NCBI GenBank assembly: GCA_900771085.1
Contig: CAAGMR010000060.1
Coordinates: 7,191 to 71,190, forward strand
Length of the DNA: 64,000 nucleotides
Reading direction: 5' to 3'
Source of the DNA: Clostridia bacterium
GTDB taxonomy: Bacteria; Bacillota; Clostridia; Oscillospirales; Acutalibacteraceae
Positions 17,673 through 25,430 of this stretch are shown in pieces (the stretch's first letter is position 1; the number at the start of each line of letters is the position of its first letter). Below the pieces are notes generated by a model. That model was not told the DNA's origin, did no database searches, and worked only from the letters and a program-made list of their open reading frames with translations. Made by a program: the position numbers and the translations under genes.

Positions 17673-18254
17673 ATGAAAAAAGTAATTTCACTGGTACTGA
17701 TTCTTTGCATGTGTTTCTCATTAACTGCATGTTTCGGTGATGAGAATGACCCAAAGAATCAGAATGCGAAAACGGTTTCAATTCTTGTTCCAAACAGTTT
17801 CTTTAAGACTTTTGATGCTTCAAAGAGGGATCTTAAAGAAGAAATCACAGACCTGGGTCCTAACTTCTATACAGATGTAGACCTTGAGAAGGACGGAGTT
17901 CTCGTAACAATGACTCCGGAACAGCGTACAAGCCTTATTGAATACTATGCTGCAAGATACGAGGACTATGTTGATGACATCGAAGCCCTTGGAAAGGGCT
18001 GTGGCGTTGCAGGCTCTGACAGCTACAAGGAAATTGTATTTGTTGTAGATGCATCTACTCCAAAGGAGGCCAGAAAAGCTGCCGAGGACGCAATTACAGA
18101 GATGCTGAAGAATTATGCAATTAATCAGAATCTCGCAACTCCTCCTGATGAAATCAACTGGACCATCACAGCAACATTCTCAACCATCGGTGGAACAGAT
18201 ACATCGATCAGTATCCCTGAGGGTACACTTGATTATTCAACACTTTGGAGTTAA
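17673..18254 (+). CDS. Predicted lipoprotein of unknown function
   Basis: A 193-residue exported lipoprotein. The signal peptide is MKKVISLVLILCMCFSLTAC, with Cys20 as the lipidation site. The mature domain is acidic with no motif I recognise. It contains TPEQRTSLIEYYAARYEDYVDDIEALG and a beta-rich C-terminus rich in Thr and Ser. ATG 17673 follows GGGGAGG; a GTG nine bases upstream falls inside that site. The next gene starts two bases after its stop, so it is co-transcribed with the GIY-YIG protein. It is well expressed by codon choice. Confidence 0.75.
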   Translation: MKKVISLVLILCMCFSLTACFGDENDPKNQNAKTVSILVPNSFFKTFDASKRDLKEEITDLGPNFYTDVDLEKDGVLVTMTPEQRTSLIEYYAARYEDYVDDIEALGKGCGVAGSDSYKEIVFVVDASTPKEARKAAEDAITEMLKNYAINQNLATPPDEINWTITATFSTIGGTDTSISIPEGTLDYSTLWS

Positions 18255-18256
18255 AA

Positions 18257-18793
18257 ATGCCGGAAGAAATGTATAAGTACATATGTGTTTATGTCCTGCT
18301 TATAATCGGTTTTATAATTATTACCCGCTCTTTGCTTACACGCAAAGAGCGTCGTATTTTACGCTCAATTAAAAATGCAAAGCCGGTTTTCTATGAAGAC
18401 TTTGAAGAAAACTGGATTGTTGAGAGACAGGGCGCAGAAAAGGAACCGAAAGGATACAAATACGAAAAGTTCCCGGGCTGCTACGTCATGCTTATCTTTG
18501 AAAAACCGGTATACGACGGAAATTATTCCAACTGGGATGATATCTACATTGGCCAGTCGGTCAATGTTACAAACCGCGTTCACAACCATTTCACCGGCAA
18601 AGGCAAGGGCGACGTTTATGCCGACATAAAATATGGGCGCTATGTTTATGTTCAGCTCATTCCCTGCAAAAAGGAAGAGCTCAACGATCTGGAACGTGCC
18701 CTTATTGAAGTCTACAATGCCACGGAATCATACAACGATACCGTGGGCGGAGCAAAGGAACAGAAAAAGAAAAGAAGATTATTCAGAAAATAA
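18257..18793 (+). CDS. Membrane-anchored GIY-YIG-fold protein
   Basis: A 178-residue protein with one transmembrane helix (about residues 8-26) and then a cytoplasmic domain of the GIY-YIG nuclease type. GCYVMLIF and DDIYIGQS form the two strands that name the fold, NVTNRVHNHF supplies the conserved Arg, and LERALIEVYNATE resembles the catalytic Glu region. The tail is very basic (KKKRRLFRK). ATG 18257 follows TGGAG; a TTG 12 bases earlier overlaps the lipoprotein stop. The substrate is unknown; membrane tethering of this fold is uncommon. Confidence 0.65.
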   Translation: MPEEMYKYICVYVLLIIGFIIITRSLLTRKERRILRSIKNAKPVFYEDFEENWIVERQGAEKEPKGYKYEKFPGCYVMLIFEKPVYDGNYSNWDDIYIGQSVNVTNRVHNHFTGKGKGDVYADIKYGRYVYVQLIPCKKEELNDLERALIEVYNATESYNDTVGGAKEQKKKRRLFRK

Positions 18794-18820
18794 AAACCGC
18801 CTCTTAAAGAGGCGGTTTTT
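18792..18820. terminator. Bidirectional terminator
   Basis: AAAAACCGCCTC (18792-18803) pairs perfectly with GAGGCGGTTTTT (18809-18820). It has T-runs on both strands and sits between the GIY-YIG gene and the convergent radical SAM gene. Confidence 0.92.
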
Positions 18821-19426
18821 TTATTCTTCATAAGGTCTTATTCTGAGTTTGACTCCTAGTTCGTCGGTTATGCGTTTGCAGTCTGCCTGCACCTCCGGTG
18901 TGGTTACCGGCTCGCCAACAATTGTCATTACGATATTAGGAACATACGGTTTTGCAGACTTTGTAAAATCAAGCATTGCCTGATAAGATTCTTCGCCGAA
19001 ACAAGGTCTTACGACATCAAGATACTCCTTAGGGTCATTTGTGTTAAGTGAGATTGAAAGAGTATCAATGAGGCCCTTCATTTTCACAGCTGTAGGTTCG
19101 CCCCAGATAAGGTCTGAAAGCCCGTTTGTGTTGATTCTGGTTGGAGTTTTGTAATTGGCTTTGATATGAGCCGCAACTTCAAGAAGGTCATCAAGTCTTT
19201 CGGTTGGCTCGCCATAACCGCAGAAAACAACTTCATCATAGGCGTTAACATCCCACTTGTCGATGTCATTTATTACTTCTTCAACCCCGGGCTCTCTTTC
19301 AAGCCAGAGTGAGTCTGAGCCATATACACCGTCTCCGTTATTACGAAGGCAGAATGTGCATGCGCATGGGCATTTATTTGTCATATTAACATATATGCTG
19401 TTTTTTACCTGATATGTGATAGTCAT
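18821..19426 (-). CDS. Radical SAM protein, TatD-associated type
   Basis: A 201-residue radical SAM enzyme of small size. Cys19, Cys23 and Cys26 form the CX3CX2C cluster motif within NKCPCACTFC, with an additional Cys21. GYGEPTERLDD is the SAM-binding GGE-like motif. The sequence MTITYQVKNSIYVNMTNKC resembles the family that databases call TatD-linked radical SAM (from memory). There is no C-terminal auxiliary cluster. The start codon overlaps the stop of the pyridoxamine kinase in ATGA, so they are coupled; no tatD lies nearby. The substrate is unknown. Confidence 0.75.
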   Translation of the reverse strand: MTITYQVKNSIYVNMTNKCPCACTFCLRNNGDGVYGSDSLWLEREPGVEEVINDIDKWDVNAYDEVVFCGYGEPTERLDDLLEVAAHIKANYKTPTRINTNGLSDLIWGEPTAVKMKGLIDTLSISLNTNDPKEYLDVVRPCFGEESYQAMLDFTKSAKPYVPNIVMTIVGEPVTTPEVQADCKRITDELGVKLRIRPYEE

Positions 19427-20250
19427 ATTAAATCTCCCAGTAGTTCTTCAAATGCTATGCCGTCTGTAACGGGGATTTTCATTTCCTCGGAGCGGGCGAT
19501 TGCTTTTGCCACAAAAGCAGATGCGCGTCTTACAGAGTTTTCAAATGGAAGTCCGTTTACGGCGTCTGCCGTTATTATAGCAGAATAAACATCTCCTGTG
19601 CCGCTGCGGTTTGGACCGGTTCGCTTTTCTGTCAGCAACAGGGGTTTCTTTCCTGCTTCAAAAACGTAGTTGCCAAGATAGTCTCCGTAATCAAGACCTG
19701 ATATTACGATTTTATCGGCACCCATCTCGTGGAGCTTCTCGCAGATTTCCAGAAGATCGTTTTCCGAAAGATTATCGCTGTATGGTCTGTCGGCCAGAAC
19801 GCACGCCTCGGTAAGATTTGGCGTAAGGATGTCAGCAGCGGTTGCAAGCTTGCGCATAGACTTTGCCAGGTCCTCGGTATAGGTCTGATAAAGCTTTCCG
19901 TAGTCGCCCATCACAGGATCAATGACAGCCAGTGTGTCTTCGGTTTTAAACATCTCCATGAAGCGAAGGCAGAGGTCTATCTGCTCCGTTGAAGCAAGGA
20001 AACCGGTATTGATGGCATTGAACTTAAGGTCGAGCTTTTTCCACTCATCCATGTAGGCAGCCATATGGTCTGTATAGTCTGTCATGAAGAAACTGTCAAA
20101 CCCGGTATGGTTGGAAAATATTGCGGTTGGCAGCGGGCAGCATTGCATTTTCATTACCGAAAAAATTGGCATTGAAACCGCAATGGAGCAACGGCCAAAT
20201 CCGCTGAAGTCGTTGATAACAGCGACCTTTTTCTGATTGTTGTGTGGCAT
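19423..20250 (-). CDS. pdxY: Pyridoxamine/pyridoxal kinase (ribokinase family)
   Basis: A 275-residue kinase of the vitamin B6 salvage pathway, making pyridoxamine or pyridoxal 5'-phosphate. INDFSGFGRCS begins the fold, DPVMGDYGKLY and TPNLTEA line the site, and the anion-hole motif RSGTGD at 215-220 gives the catalytic Asp220. The length and NDFSGFGRCS favour the PdxY/PdxK group over ThiD. It is the first gene of a two-gene minus-strand unit with the radical SAM protein. A TATAAT-like box is visible upstream, but I see no matching -35 box. Confidence 0.83.
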   Translation of the reverse strand: MPHNNQKKVAVINDFSGFGRCSIAVSMPIFSVMKMQCCPLPTAIFSNHTGFDSFFMTDYTDHMAAYMDEWKKLDLKFNAINTGFLASTEQIDLCLRFMEMFKTEDTLAVIDPVMGDYGKLYQTYTEDLAKSMRKLATAADILTPNLTEACVLADRPYSDNLSENDLLEICEKLHEMGADKIVISGLDYGDYLGNYVFEAGKKPLLLTEKRTGPNRSGTGDVYSAIITADAVNGLPFENSVRRASAFVAKAIARSEEMKIPVTDGIAFEELLGDLI

Positions 20251-20354
20251 TGCTTTATGGTCCTTCCATTTTAACTGCCATAATTATACTAAAAATTGAC
20301 CTTTATAAAATAGTCAGAATATAACATCTTTTTAATACCAGATGCGCTGCGCGC

Positions 20355-20383
20355 AAAAAAAGGCCGGTGCAAAAGCACCGGCC
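20355..20383 (-). terminator. Intrinsic terminator after the epimerase gene
   Basis: On the minus strand GGCCGGTGC pairs with GCACCGGCC (20375-20383 and 20362-20370) around TTTT, followed by seven T. Confidence 0.92.
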
Positions 20384-20404
20384 GAATTAAACCAGAAGAT
20401 TTAA

Positions 20405-21430
20405 TTATTCACCCTTCATACCAAGGAGTTCAACGCCGTCTTCAACAACTGCGCAAGAAATCTTGATAGAATCTGTGATAGCTGCTTCGATGTCATCCGG
20501 AGTAGCACCAAGATCATGATAAGATGTCTCTGTATCGAAGAAGAGGTCGATATCCATGATGTAAGGAAGCTGCATTGGGTCCATACCTGAGTCTACGTTT
20601 CTCTTCTTGTAGTCAAGAACATAGTAAGGCATTGCCATAGCCATCATCCATGGCGGGATAGAAATAATCTTTCTGTTGTCGCCCATTCCACGAGCCTTAT
20701 AAACGATCTTGAGGAATTCAGGCCACTTCATGTTGTAGCATGAAATTGGGTAGCAACGGCCGCCCTTTGTTCTCTTTGCAGCACCAACGCAAACTTCACC
20801 AACCTGGCGAACTGTAAGCATTGCTGTACCACCTGCCGGGTAGAATGTGCATGGAAGGCTATCCATGAGGTGAAGCTGCTCAATGAGGATTGTCCATACT
20901 GGCTTACGGCCTGGCTGTGTACCGAAGATGTATGGGAGTTCGAGGATAGCAACTGCGAAGTTGTCATCAGCAAGAGAAAGAGCATATCTTTCCTGATCCA
21001 TACGAGCCTTGAAGTATGGGTTTCTCTGCTCTGTCTTCATCTTTGGATAGTTCTTTGCAACGTGGGCAAAGTAAGAACCGAATACTACGCATCCTGTGTA
21101 ACCGAGTTCCTTAGCCATAGGCATAAGTCTCTTAAGAGGAGCGATGTTGTACTGATAGTACTTGTCGTAAACAGGAGCCGGGAACTCTGCTCTCTCGTCA
21201 ACGCCTGCAGCGTAGATGAGGTAGTCGAAGCCTGTCATGAGGTCCTTGAGCTCTTCGTCTGTGCACTTGTTAACATCCTGGAAAATGATTTCCATTTCTT
21301 CTGGGAGTGGAGCTCCTGCCGGAAGAGGTGGAAGTGCGAGTGTGCGAACTTCGTCACCCTGCTTAATGAACTGTTCTGCAGCAGATGAACCGAGAAGGCC
21401 TGTTCCGCCTATCATAAATACTTTTGCCAT
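20405..21430 (-). CDS. NAD-dependent epimerase/dehydratase family protein (SDR)
   Basis: A 341-residue atypical or extended short-chain dehydrogenase/reductase. The Rossmann glycine motif GGTGLLG is at 8-14, followed by AGVDERAEFP and the active-site region NPYFKARMD, where a normal YXXXK is not obvious (YFKAR). Codons are those of highly expressed genes, so the protein may be abundant. It has its own promoter, an AAGGAG site and a terminator, making a single-gene unit. The substrate cannot be told; sugar-nucleotide or steroid-like substrates are possible. Confidence 0.8.
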   Translation of the reverse strand: MAKVFMIGGTGLLGSSAAEQFIKQGDEVRTLALPPLPAGAPLPEEMEIIFQDVNKCTDEELKDLMTGFDYLIYAAGVDERAEFPAPVYDKYYQYNIAPLKRLMPMAKELGYTGCVVFGSYFAHVAKNYPKMKTEQRNPYFKARMDQERYALSLADDNFAVAILELPYIFGTQPGRKPVWTILIEQLHLMDSLPCTFYPAGGTAMLTVRQVGEVCVGAAKRTKGGRCYPISCYNMKWPEFLKIVYKARGMGDNRKIISIPPWMMAMAMPYYVLDYKKRNVDSGMDPMQLPYIMDIDLFFDTETSYHDLGATPDDIEAAITDSIKISCAVVEDGVELLGMKGE

Positions 21431-21488
21431 TTGTGAATCTCCTTAAATTATGTGACAATAGCCACATTTTTTCATTTTGTACCCGTAT

Positions 21489-21518
21489 ATGTTACTTTTT
21501 TAGACAAAGCAGTGTCAA
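21489..21518 (-). promoter_or_regulatory. Sigma-A promoter of the epimerase gene
   Basis: On the minus strand a consensus TTGACA (21518-21513) and TAACAT (21494-21489) with an 18-base spacer, about 60 bases before the start. Confidence 0.6.
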
Positions 21519-21613
21519 TCTGTTTCAGCACTCTAAAGTATACAAATTAACAGTTTATTTTTGTGGAAACTAACAAACAACGCCTGATAGGGGTAAAGTT
21601 TAGTTGCACTTTA

Positions 21614-21642
21614 TTGAAAAAGCTGTTTATTAATGGTAATAT
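21614..21642 (+). promoter_or_regulatory. Sigma-A promoter of the EF-G paralogue
   Basis: TTGAAA at 21614-21619 and TAATAT at 21637-21642 with a 17-base spacer, leaving an untranslated leader of roughly 75 bases. Confidence 0.55.
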
Positions 21643-21723
21643 TGTTACAGTATTTTTAAGAAATACACCAGTTTTTGTGTAAAATTATCAAAAGAACCGA
21701 AACTATTAAAGGGGGTCCTAATA

Positions 21724-23790
21724 TTGAAAACCTACAATTCAAAAAACATCCGAAACATTGCGGTAGCGGGTCATGCCGGCAGAGGTAAGACCACGCTGTG
21801 TGAAGCTATGCTGTATACAGCCGGAGCAACAAACCGTTTTGGCAGCGTTGCTGAAGGCACAACTGTTATGGACTATGACCCGGAAGAAAAGACACGTAAA
21901 GTCAGCCTTCAGAGTGCAGTAGCCTGCCTTGAATGGAATGACGTAAAAATCAACCTTATTGACACCCCAGGTCTTTTTGACTTTGCAGGCGGCCTTTCTG
22001 AAGGCGCAAGAGCAGCAGGTTGCATGCTCATCGTTACAGATGCAGAGAAAGCAAAATATGATGTAGGTGCAGAAAAAGCTTTCCAGGCTGCGGAATATCG
22101 TTCGGTATCAAAGATTTTTGTTATTAATAAAACCGATGCAGAAAACGCTAACTTCGGTAACGTTTTCGATGCTCTTCAGGAAGTACACGGCAACAAGCTC
22201 TGCCCTGTAGTAGTTCCATTCATCGAAGACAATCAGATCAGATGCCTTGTAAATCTTTCACAGAACAAGGCTTATGAATACAAAGACGGTAAATCAGTAG
22301 AAGTACCTATGCCACAGAGTGACAAGCTCGAAAGATATCGTGACATGTTCAACGAAGCTGTTGCAACAACAAGCGATGAACTTATGGAAAAGTACTTCGA
22401 AGGTGAACCATTCACAGAGGTTGAGGCTCTTACAGGTCTTCTTTCAGGTGTTGTTGACGGTACAGTATACCCTGTATACTCCTGCTCTGCTCAGCAGCTT
22501 GAAGGTATCGATCTTCTCCTCAACGGTCTTGTTAACCTCGGACCATCAGCTCTTTCCAAGACAGGTGAAACAGGCACAGACTCAGACGGTAACGACGTTG
22601 TTCTTCCTTGTGATCCTGAAGGTCCTCTTGCAGCTATCTGCTTCAAGACGGTTGCTGACCCGTTTGTTGGAAAGCTTTCTTATATCAAAGTTATTTCAGG
22701 TAAGATTACTGCCGAAACTCCTGCATACTGTGCAAGAACAGGCGAGAGCGAGAGAATGGGTAAGATTTCCGTTCCACACGGCGGTACATTTGAAGAGAGC
22801 AAGGAAATTACAGCAGGCGATATCGCTGTAGTATCAAAGCTCGCAGGCATAAAGACAGGCGACACTATCTGCTCAAAGGACAACGTTATTTATCTTCGCA
22901 GACTTGACCTTCAGACACCTTGCCTTCCAATGGCAGTTTCCGGTACAAAGAAGGGTGAGGAAGAGAAGATTGCTCAGGGTCTCTTACGTCTTATGGAAGA
23001 GGACCCAACAATTTCTTTCGTAACCAACAAGGAAACAAAGGAACAGATTCTTTCCGGCCTTGGTGAACAGCATATCGATGTTATCATCACAAAGCTTAAG
23101 TCAAAGTTTGGCGTAGATGTTGTTCTTTCACAGCCAAAGGTTGCTTATCGCGAAGCAATCAGAAGCAAGGTTGAAGTACAGGGTAAGTTTAAGAAGCAGT
23201 CCGGCGGACATGGCCAGTATGGTGATGTATGGATCCGCTTCGAGCCAACAGAGGCTGAAGGTCTCGTATTTGGCGAAGAAGTATTCGGCGGCGCCGTTCC
23301 AAAGAACTTCTTCCCTGCAGTTGAAAAGGGACTTCAGGATGCCATCAAGACAGGTGTTCTTGCAGGATACCCTATGGTAGGACTTAAGGCTACTCTCTAT
23401 GATGGTTCTTATCATCCTGTTGACTCCTCAGAAATGGCCTTCAAGACAGCTGCTTCTCTCGCTTACAAGGAAGGTATGCCAAAGGCTACACCTGTTCTCA
23501 TGGAACCTATCGTTAATCTTCAGATTTCTATTCCTGACGACAACATGGGCGATATCATGGGCGATGTTACAAAGCGTCGCGGCAGAGTACTCGGTATGGA
23601 ACCGGACCCGACAAAGGCCGGAGCTCAGATACTCACAGCAGAAGTTCCTGAAGCTGAGATTACAGATTTCCCTACAGTATTGAGATCTGTAACTCGTGGA
23701 CGCGGTTCTTTCACAAAGGAATTTGCCCGTTATGAGGACGTACCTGCTCCTATTGCTCAAAAAATTATTGACGCGGCGAAGGCTCAGTAA
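21724..23790 (+). CDS. Elongation factor G-like GTPase (EF-G2 type)
   Basis: A 688-residue translational GTPase. The G1 motif is GHAGRGKTT at 16-24, where canonical EF-G has AHIDAGKTT; G3 is DTPG (80-83) and G4 is NKTD (135-138). Domains II-V follow, including the domain IV signature SGGHGQYGDVWIRF. This is the second EF-G type found beside canonical fusA in many Firmicutes; it may support translocation or recycling, but its role is unsettled. The start is TTG 21724 after AAGGGGGT. Highly expressed codons. A long-looped terminator follows. Canonical fusA is not in the window. Confidence 0.85.
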   Translation: MKTYNSKNIRNIAVAGHAGRGKTTLCEAMLYTAGATNRFGSVAEGTTVMDYDPEEKTRKVSLQSAVACLEWNDVKINLIDTPGLFDFAGGLSEGARAAGCMLIVTDAEKAKYDVGAEKAFQAAEYRSVSKIFVINKTDAENANFGNVFDALQEVHGNKLCPVVVPFIEDNQIRCLVNLSQNKAYEYKDGKSVEVPMPQSDKLERYRDMFNEAVATTSDELMEKYFEGEPFTEVEALTGLLSGVVDGTVYPVYSCSAQQLEGIDLLLNGLVNLGPSALSKTGETGTDSDGNDVVLPCDPEGPLAAICFKTVADPFVGKLSYIKVISGKITAETPAYCARTGESERMGKISVPHGGTFEESKEITAGDIAVVSKLAGIKTGDTICSKDNVIYLRRLDLQTPCLPMAVSGTKKGEEEKIAQGLLRLMEEDPTISFVTNKETKEQILSGLGEQHIDVIITKLKSKFGVDVVLSQPKVAYREAIRSKVEVQGKFKKQSGGHGQYGDVWIRFEPTEAEGLVFGEEVFGGAVPKNFFPAVEKGLQDAIKTGVLAGYPMVGLKATLYDGSYHPVDSSEMAFKTAASLAYKEGMPKATPVLMEPIVNLQISIPDDNMGDIMGDVTKRRGRVLGMEPDPTKAGAQILTAEVPEAEITDFPTVLRSVTRGRGSFTKEFARYEDVPAPIAQKIIDAAKAQ

Positions 23791-23821
23791 TAAAATTTAA
23801 TTAGAAACAGGAAATCTTTTT

Positions 23822-23876
23822 CCCTCAACCGCCACTTTTTGGGTGTTTTTCTTAAAGAGCGGTTGAGGGTTTTTTT
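23822..23876 (+). terminator. Terminator with a long loop after the EF-G paralogue
   Basis: CCCTCAACCGC (23822-23832) pairs perfectly with GCGGTTGAGGG (23859-23869), followed by seven T. The 26-base loop can itself form a small CAC/GTG hairpin. Confidence 0.88.
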
Positions 23877-23894
23877 AAGTTTTTTGGAGGATTT

Positions 23895-24440
23895 ATGGAA
23901 GTTGCAGTTCTTTATACATCAGGTACAGGCTTCACAAGAAAATATGCAAATTTTATAGCTGATGTCTTAAAGTGTGACATTTTTGAACTCGAAAATGTCA
24001 GCAGAGATGACATGCAGAAATACCCTCTCGTAATCTACGGCGGCTGGGTCCGCGGCGGAATTATAGAAGGACTTGATGCTGCGCGATCAATGGCACGTGG
24101 CAAGCTTTTCGTTTTTGCTGTCGGCGCTTCTCCTTCAAGTTCAACTCTTGCTGCATCACTGAGAGAAAAGAATGGCTTAACAGAGATACCATTCTTTTAT
24201 TTTGAAGGCGGCCTTCGCATGGAACGTCTTGGCTATGGCTCAAAGAGAGCCCTTGAAATGTATAAAAATGCATTGAAAAAAGCGTCATATGAAAGCCTTG
24301 ATTCCAACCAGCAGTTCTTCCTCAACAATATTGGAAGATCATTCGACCACTCTTCAAAGGAAGAGACTTATGACCTTATTAAAAAGGTAGACCTGCTCAG
24401 AAAAACAAGACCGGACAGCAGCACCTGGTTCGAGGTTTAA
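23895..24440 (+). CDS. Flavodoxin-like domain protein
   Basis: A 181-residue protein with an N-terminal flavodoxin-type fold. The FMN phosphate loop is YTSGTGFTRKYA at 7-18, and VIYGGWVRGGIIEGLD fits the second flavin loop. The C-terminal 70 residues are helical. It resembles the protoporphyrinogen-oxidase-like flavodoxin group in layout, but this is not certain. GGAGGATTT precedes the ATG. The next gene starts one base after its stop, so it is coupled to the first FliB-family gene. An electron-transfer role for that pair is inference. Confidence 0.7.
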   Translation: MEVAVLYTSGTGFTRKYANFIADVLKCDIFELENVSRDDMQKYPLVIYGGWVRGGIIEGLDAARSMARGKLFVFAVGASPSSSTLAASLREKNGLTEIPFFYFEGGLRMERLGYGSKRALEMYKNALKKASYESLDSNQQFFLNNIGRSFDHSSKEETYDLIKKVDLLRKTRPDSSTWFEV

Positions 24441-24441
24441 T

Positions 24442-25416
24442 ATGGCTTTTAAACAATATCCAAACTACTATACCGACTTCTCTTGCATTGCCGGTGAATG
24501 TACGGAAACCTGCTGCGCAGGCTGGGAAGTTGACCTCGATGAAGAGGCACTGTTTTACTATCAGAACATTGCTCCGGCGCCATTTGGCGACGTTATAAGA
24601 TCTCATATCGCAGAGACACCTGATGGGGGCTACTGCTTCCCGCTTCGCGAGAATGGCCGCTGCCCTTTCCTTAACGATGACAACCTCTGCGATATCATAA
24701 TTAACCTTGGCGAAACACGCATATGCCGCACATGCACAGAGCATCCGCGCTTTGTTGTCGAGGTTGATGATTTCACTCAGCTTGACTTAAGCCTTTCCTG
24801 CCCGGAGGCGGCAAGACTTTTCTTTGATGACGACCTCGAGTTTTCGGTAGTAACCGAGACATTCGAGGATGAGTTTGAACTGGACGATGCAGAGTCATAC
24901 GAAGATAACGAGGAGTTTATGGAATGCCTTAATCTTCAGCGCGACAGCCTGAAGATTCTCGGGGACAGAAGCCTGTCGCTAACAGAACGCATAGAAAACC
25001 TTGGGGCAATTCCTCACGATACCGATGAGGAGCTTCTTAACCTTCTGACTTGCATGGATAAACTCGATGGACGCTGGGAGGCGGACATGGAGCTTATGAA
25101 CAGACACGTGAAGGCAATCGGTGCCGACGGGGACCGGTTCATAGAGGAAAACCGTGCATTTCTTGAGAAAAATTTCGAGAAGATAAGCATGTATCTTGCA
25201 TTCAGATATTTCCCGGATGCCTACTATGATGGAGACCCGCAGTATGGACTTAATATGATAGTTCGCAGCCTTCATCTCATTTATCTTCTGACTTTTTCCA
25301 GATGGCGCGAAAAGGGTGAGCTCACTCTGACTGAGTTTAAGGATATCTGTCATTCCTACTCAAAAGAGGTTGAGCACGACGAAAACAATATCAGAGCCTT
25401 AAAAGGGCTTTCATAA
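24442..25416 (+). CDS. FliB-family protein (flagellin lysine N-methylase-like), copy 1
   Basis: A 324-residue protein whose Cys-rich first 125 residues match the FliB family, which methylates flagellin lysines. Cys15, 20, 24, 25, 65, 74, 83, 95, 98 and 120 are visible. The key blocks are CIAGECTETCCAGWEV, CPFLNDDNLC, RICRTCTEHPR and LSCPEAARLF. The spacing suggests an iron-sulfur or zinc centre. The remaining 200 residues are acidic and helical. No flagellar gene lies in the window. It is tandem with a second, diverged copy, so the true target may not be flagellin. Confidence 0.72.
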   Translation: MAFKQYPNYYTDFSCIAGECTETCCAGWEVDLDEEALFYYQNIAPAPFGDVIRSHIAETPDGGYCFPLRENGRCPFLNDDNLCDIIINLGETRICRTCTEHPRFVVEVDDFTQLDLSLSCPEAARLFFDDDLEFSVVTETFEDEFELDDAESYEDNEEFMECLNLQRDSLKILGDRSLSLTERIENLGAIPHDTDEELLNLLTCMDKLDGRWEADMELMNRHVKAIGADGDRFIEENRAFLEKNFEKISMYLAFRYFPDAYYDGDPQYGLNMIVRSLHLIYLLTFSRWREKGELTLTEFKDICHSYSKEVEHDENNIRALKGLS

Positions 25417-25430
25417 AGGAGACAGCTTTA

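Larger units (their letters stand above)
21431..21723. other. Divergent intergenic region
   Basis: 293 AT-rich bases between the epimerase (minus) and the EF-G paralogue (plus). It holds a promoter for each direction, annotated separately. No coding potential or repeat was seen. Confidence 0.6.

Noticed and set aside
23128..23760. Minus-strand frames opposite the EF-G paralogue
   Set aside because: Shadows of a strongly codon-biased gene; no start sites or domains.
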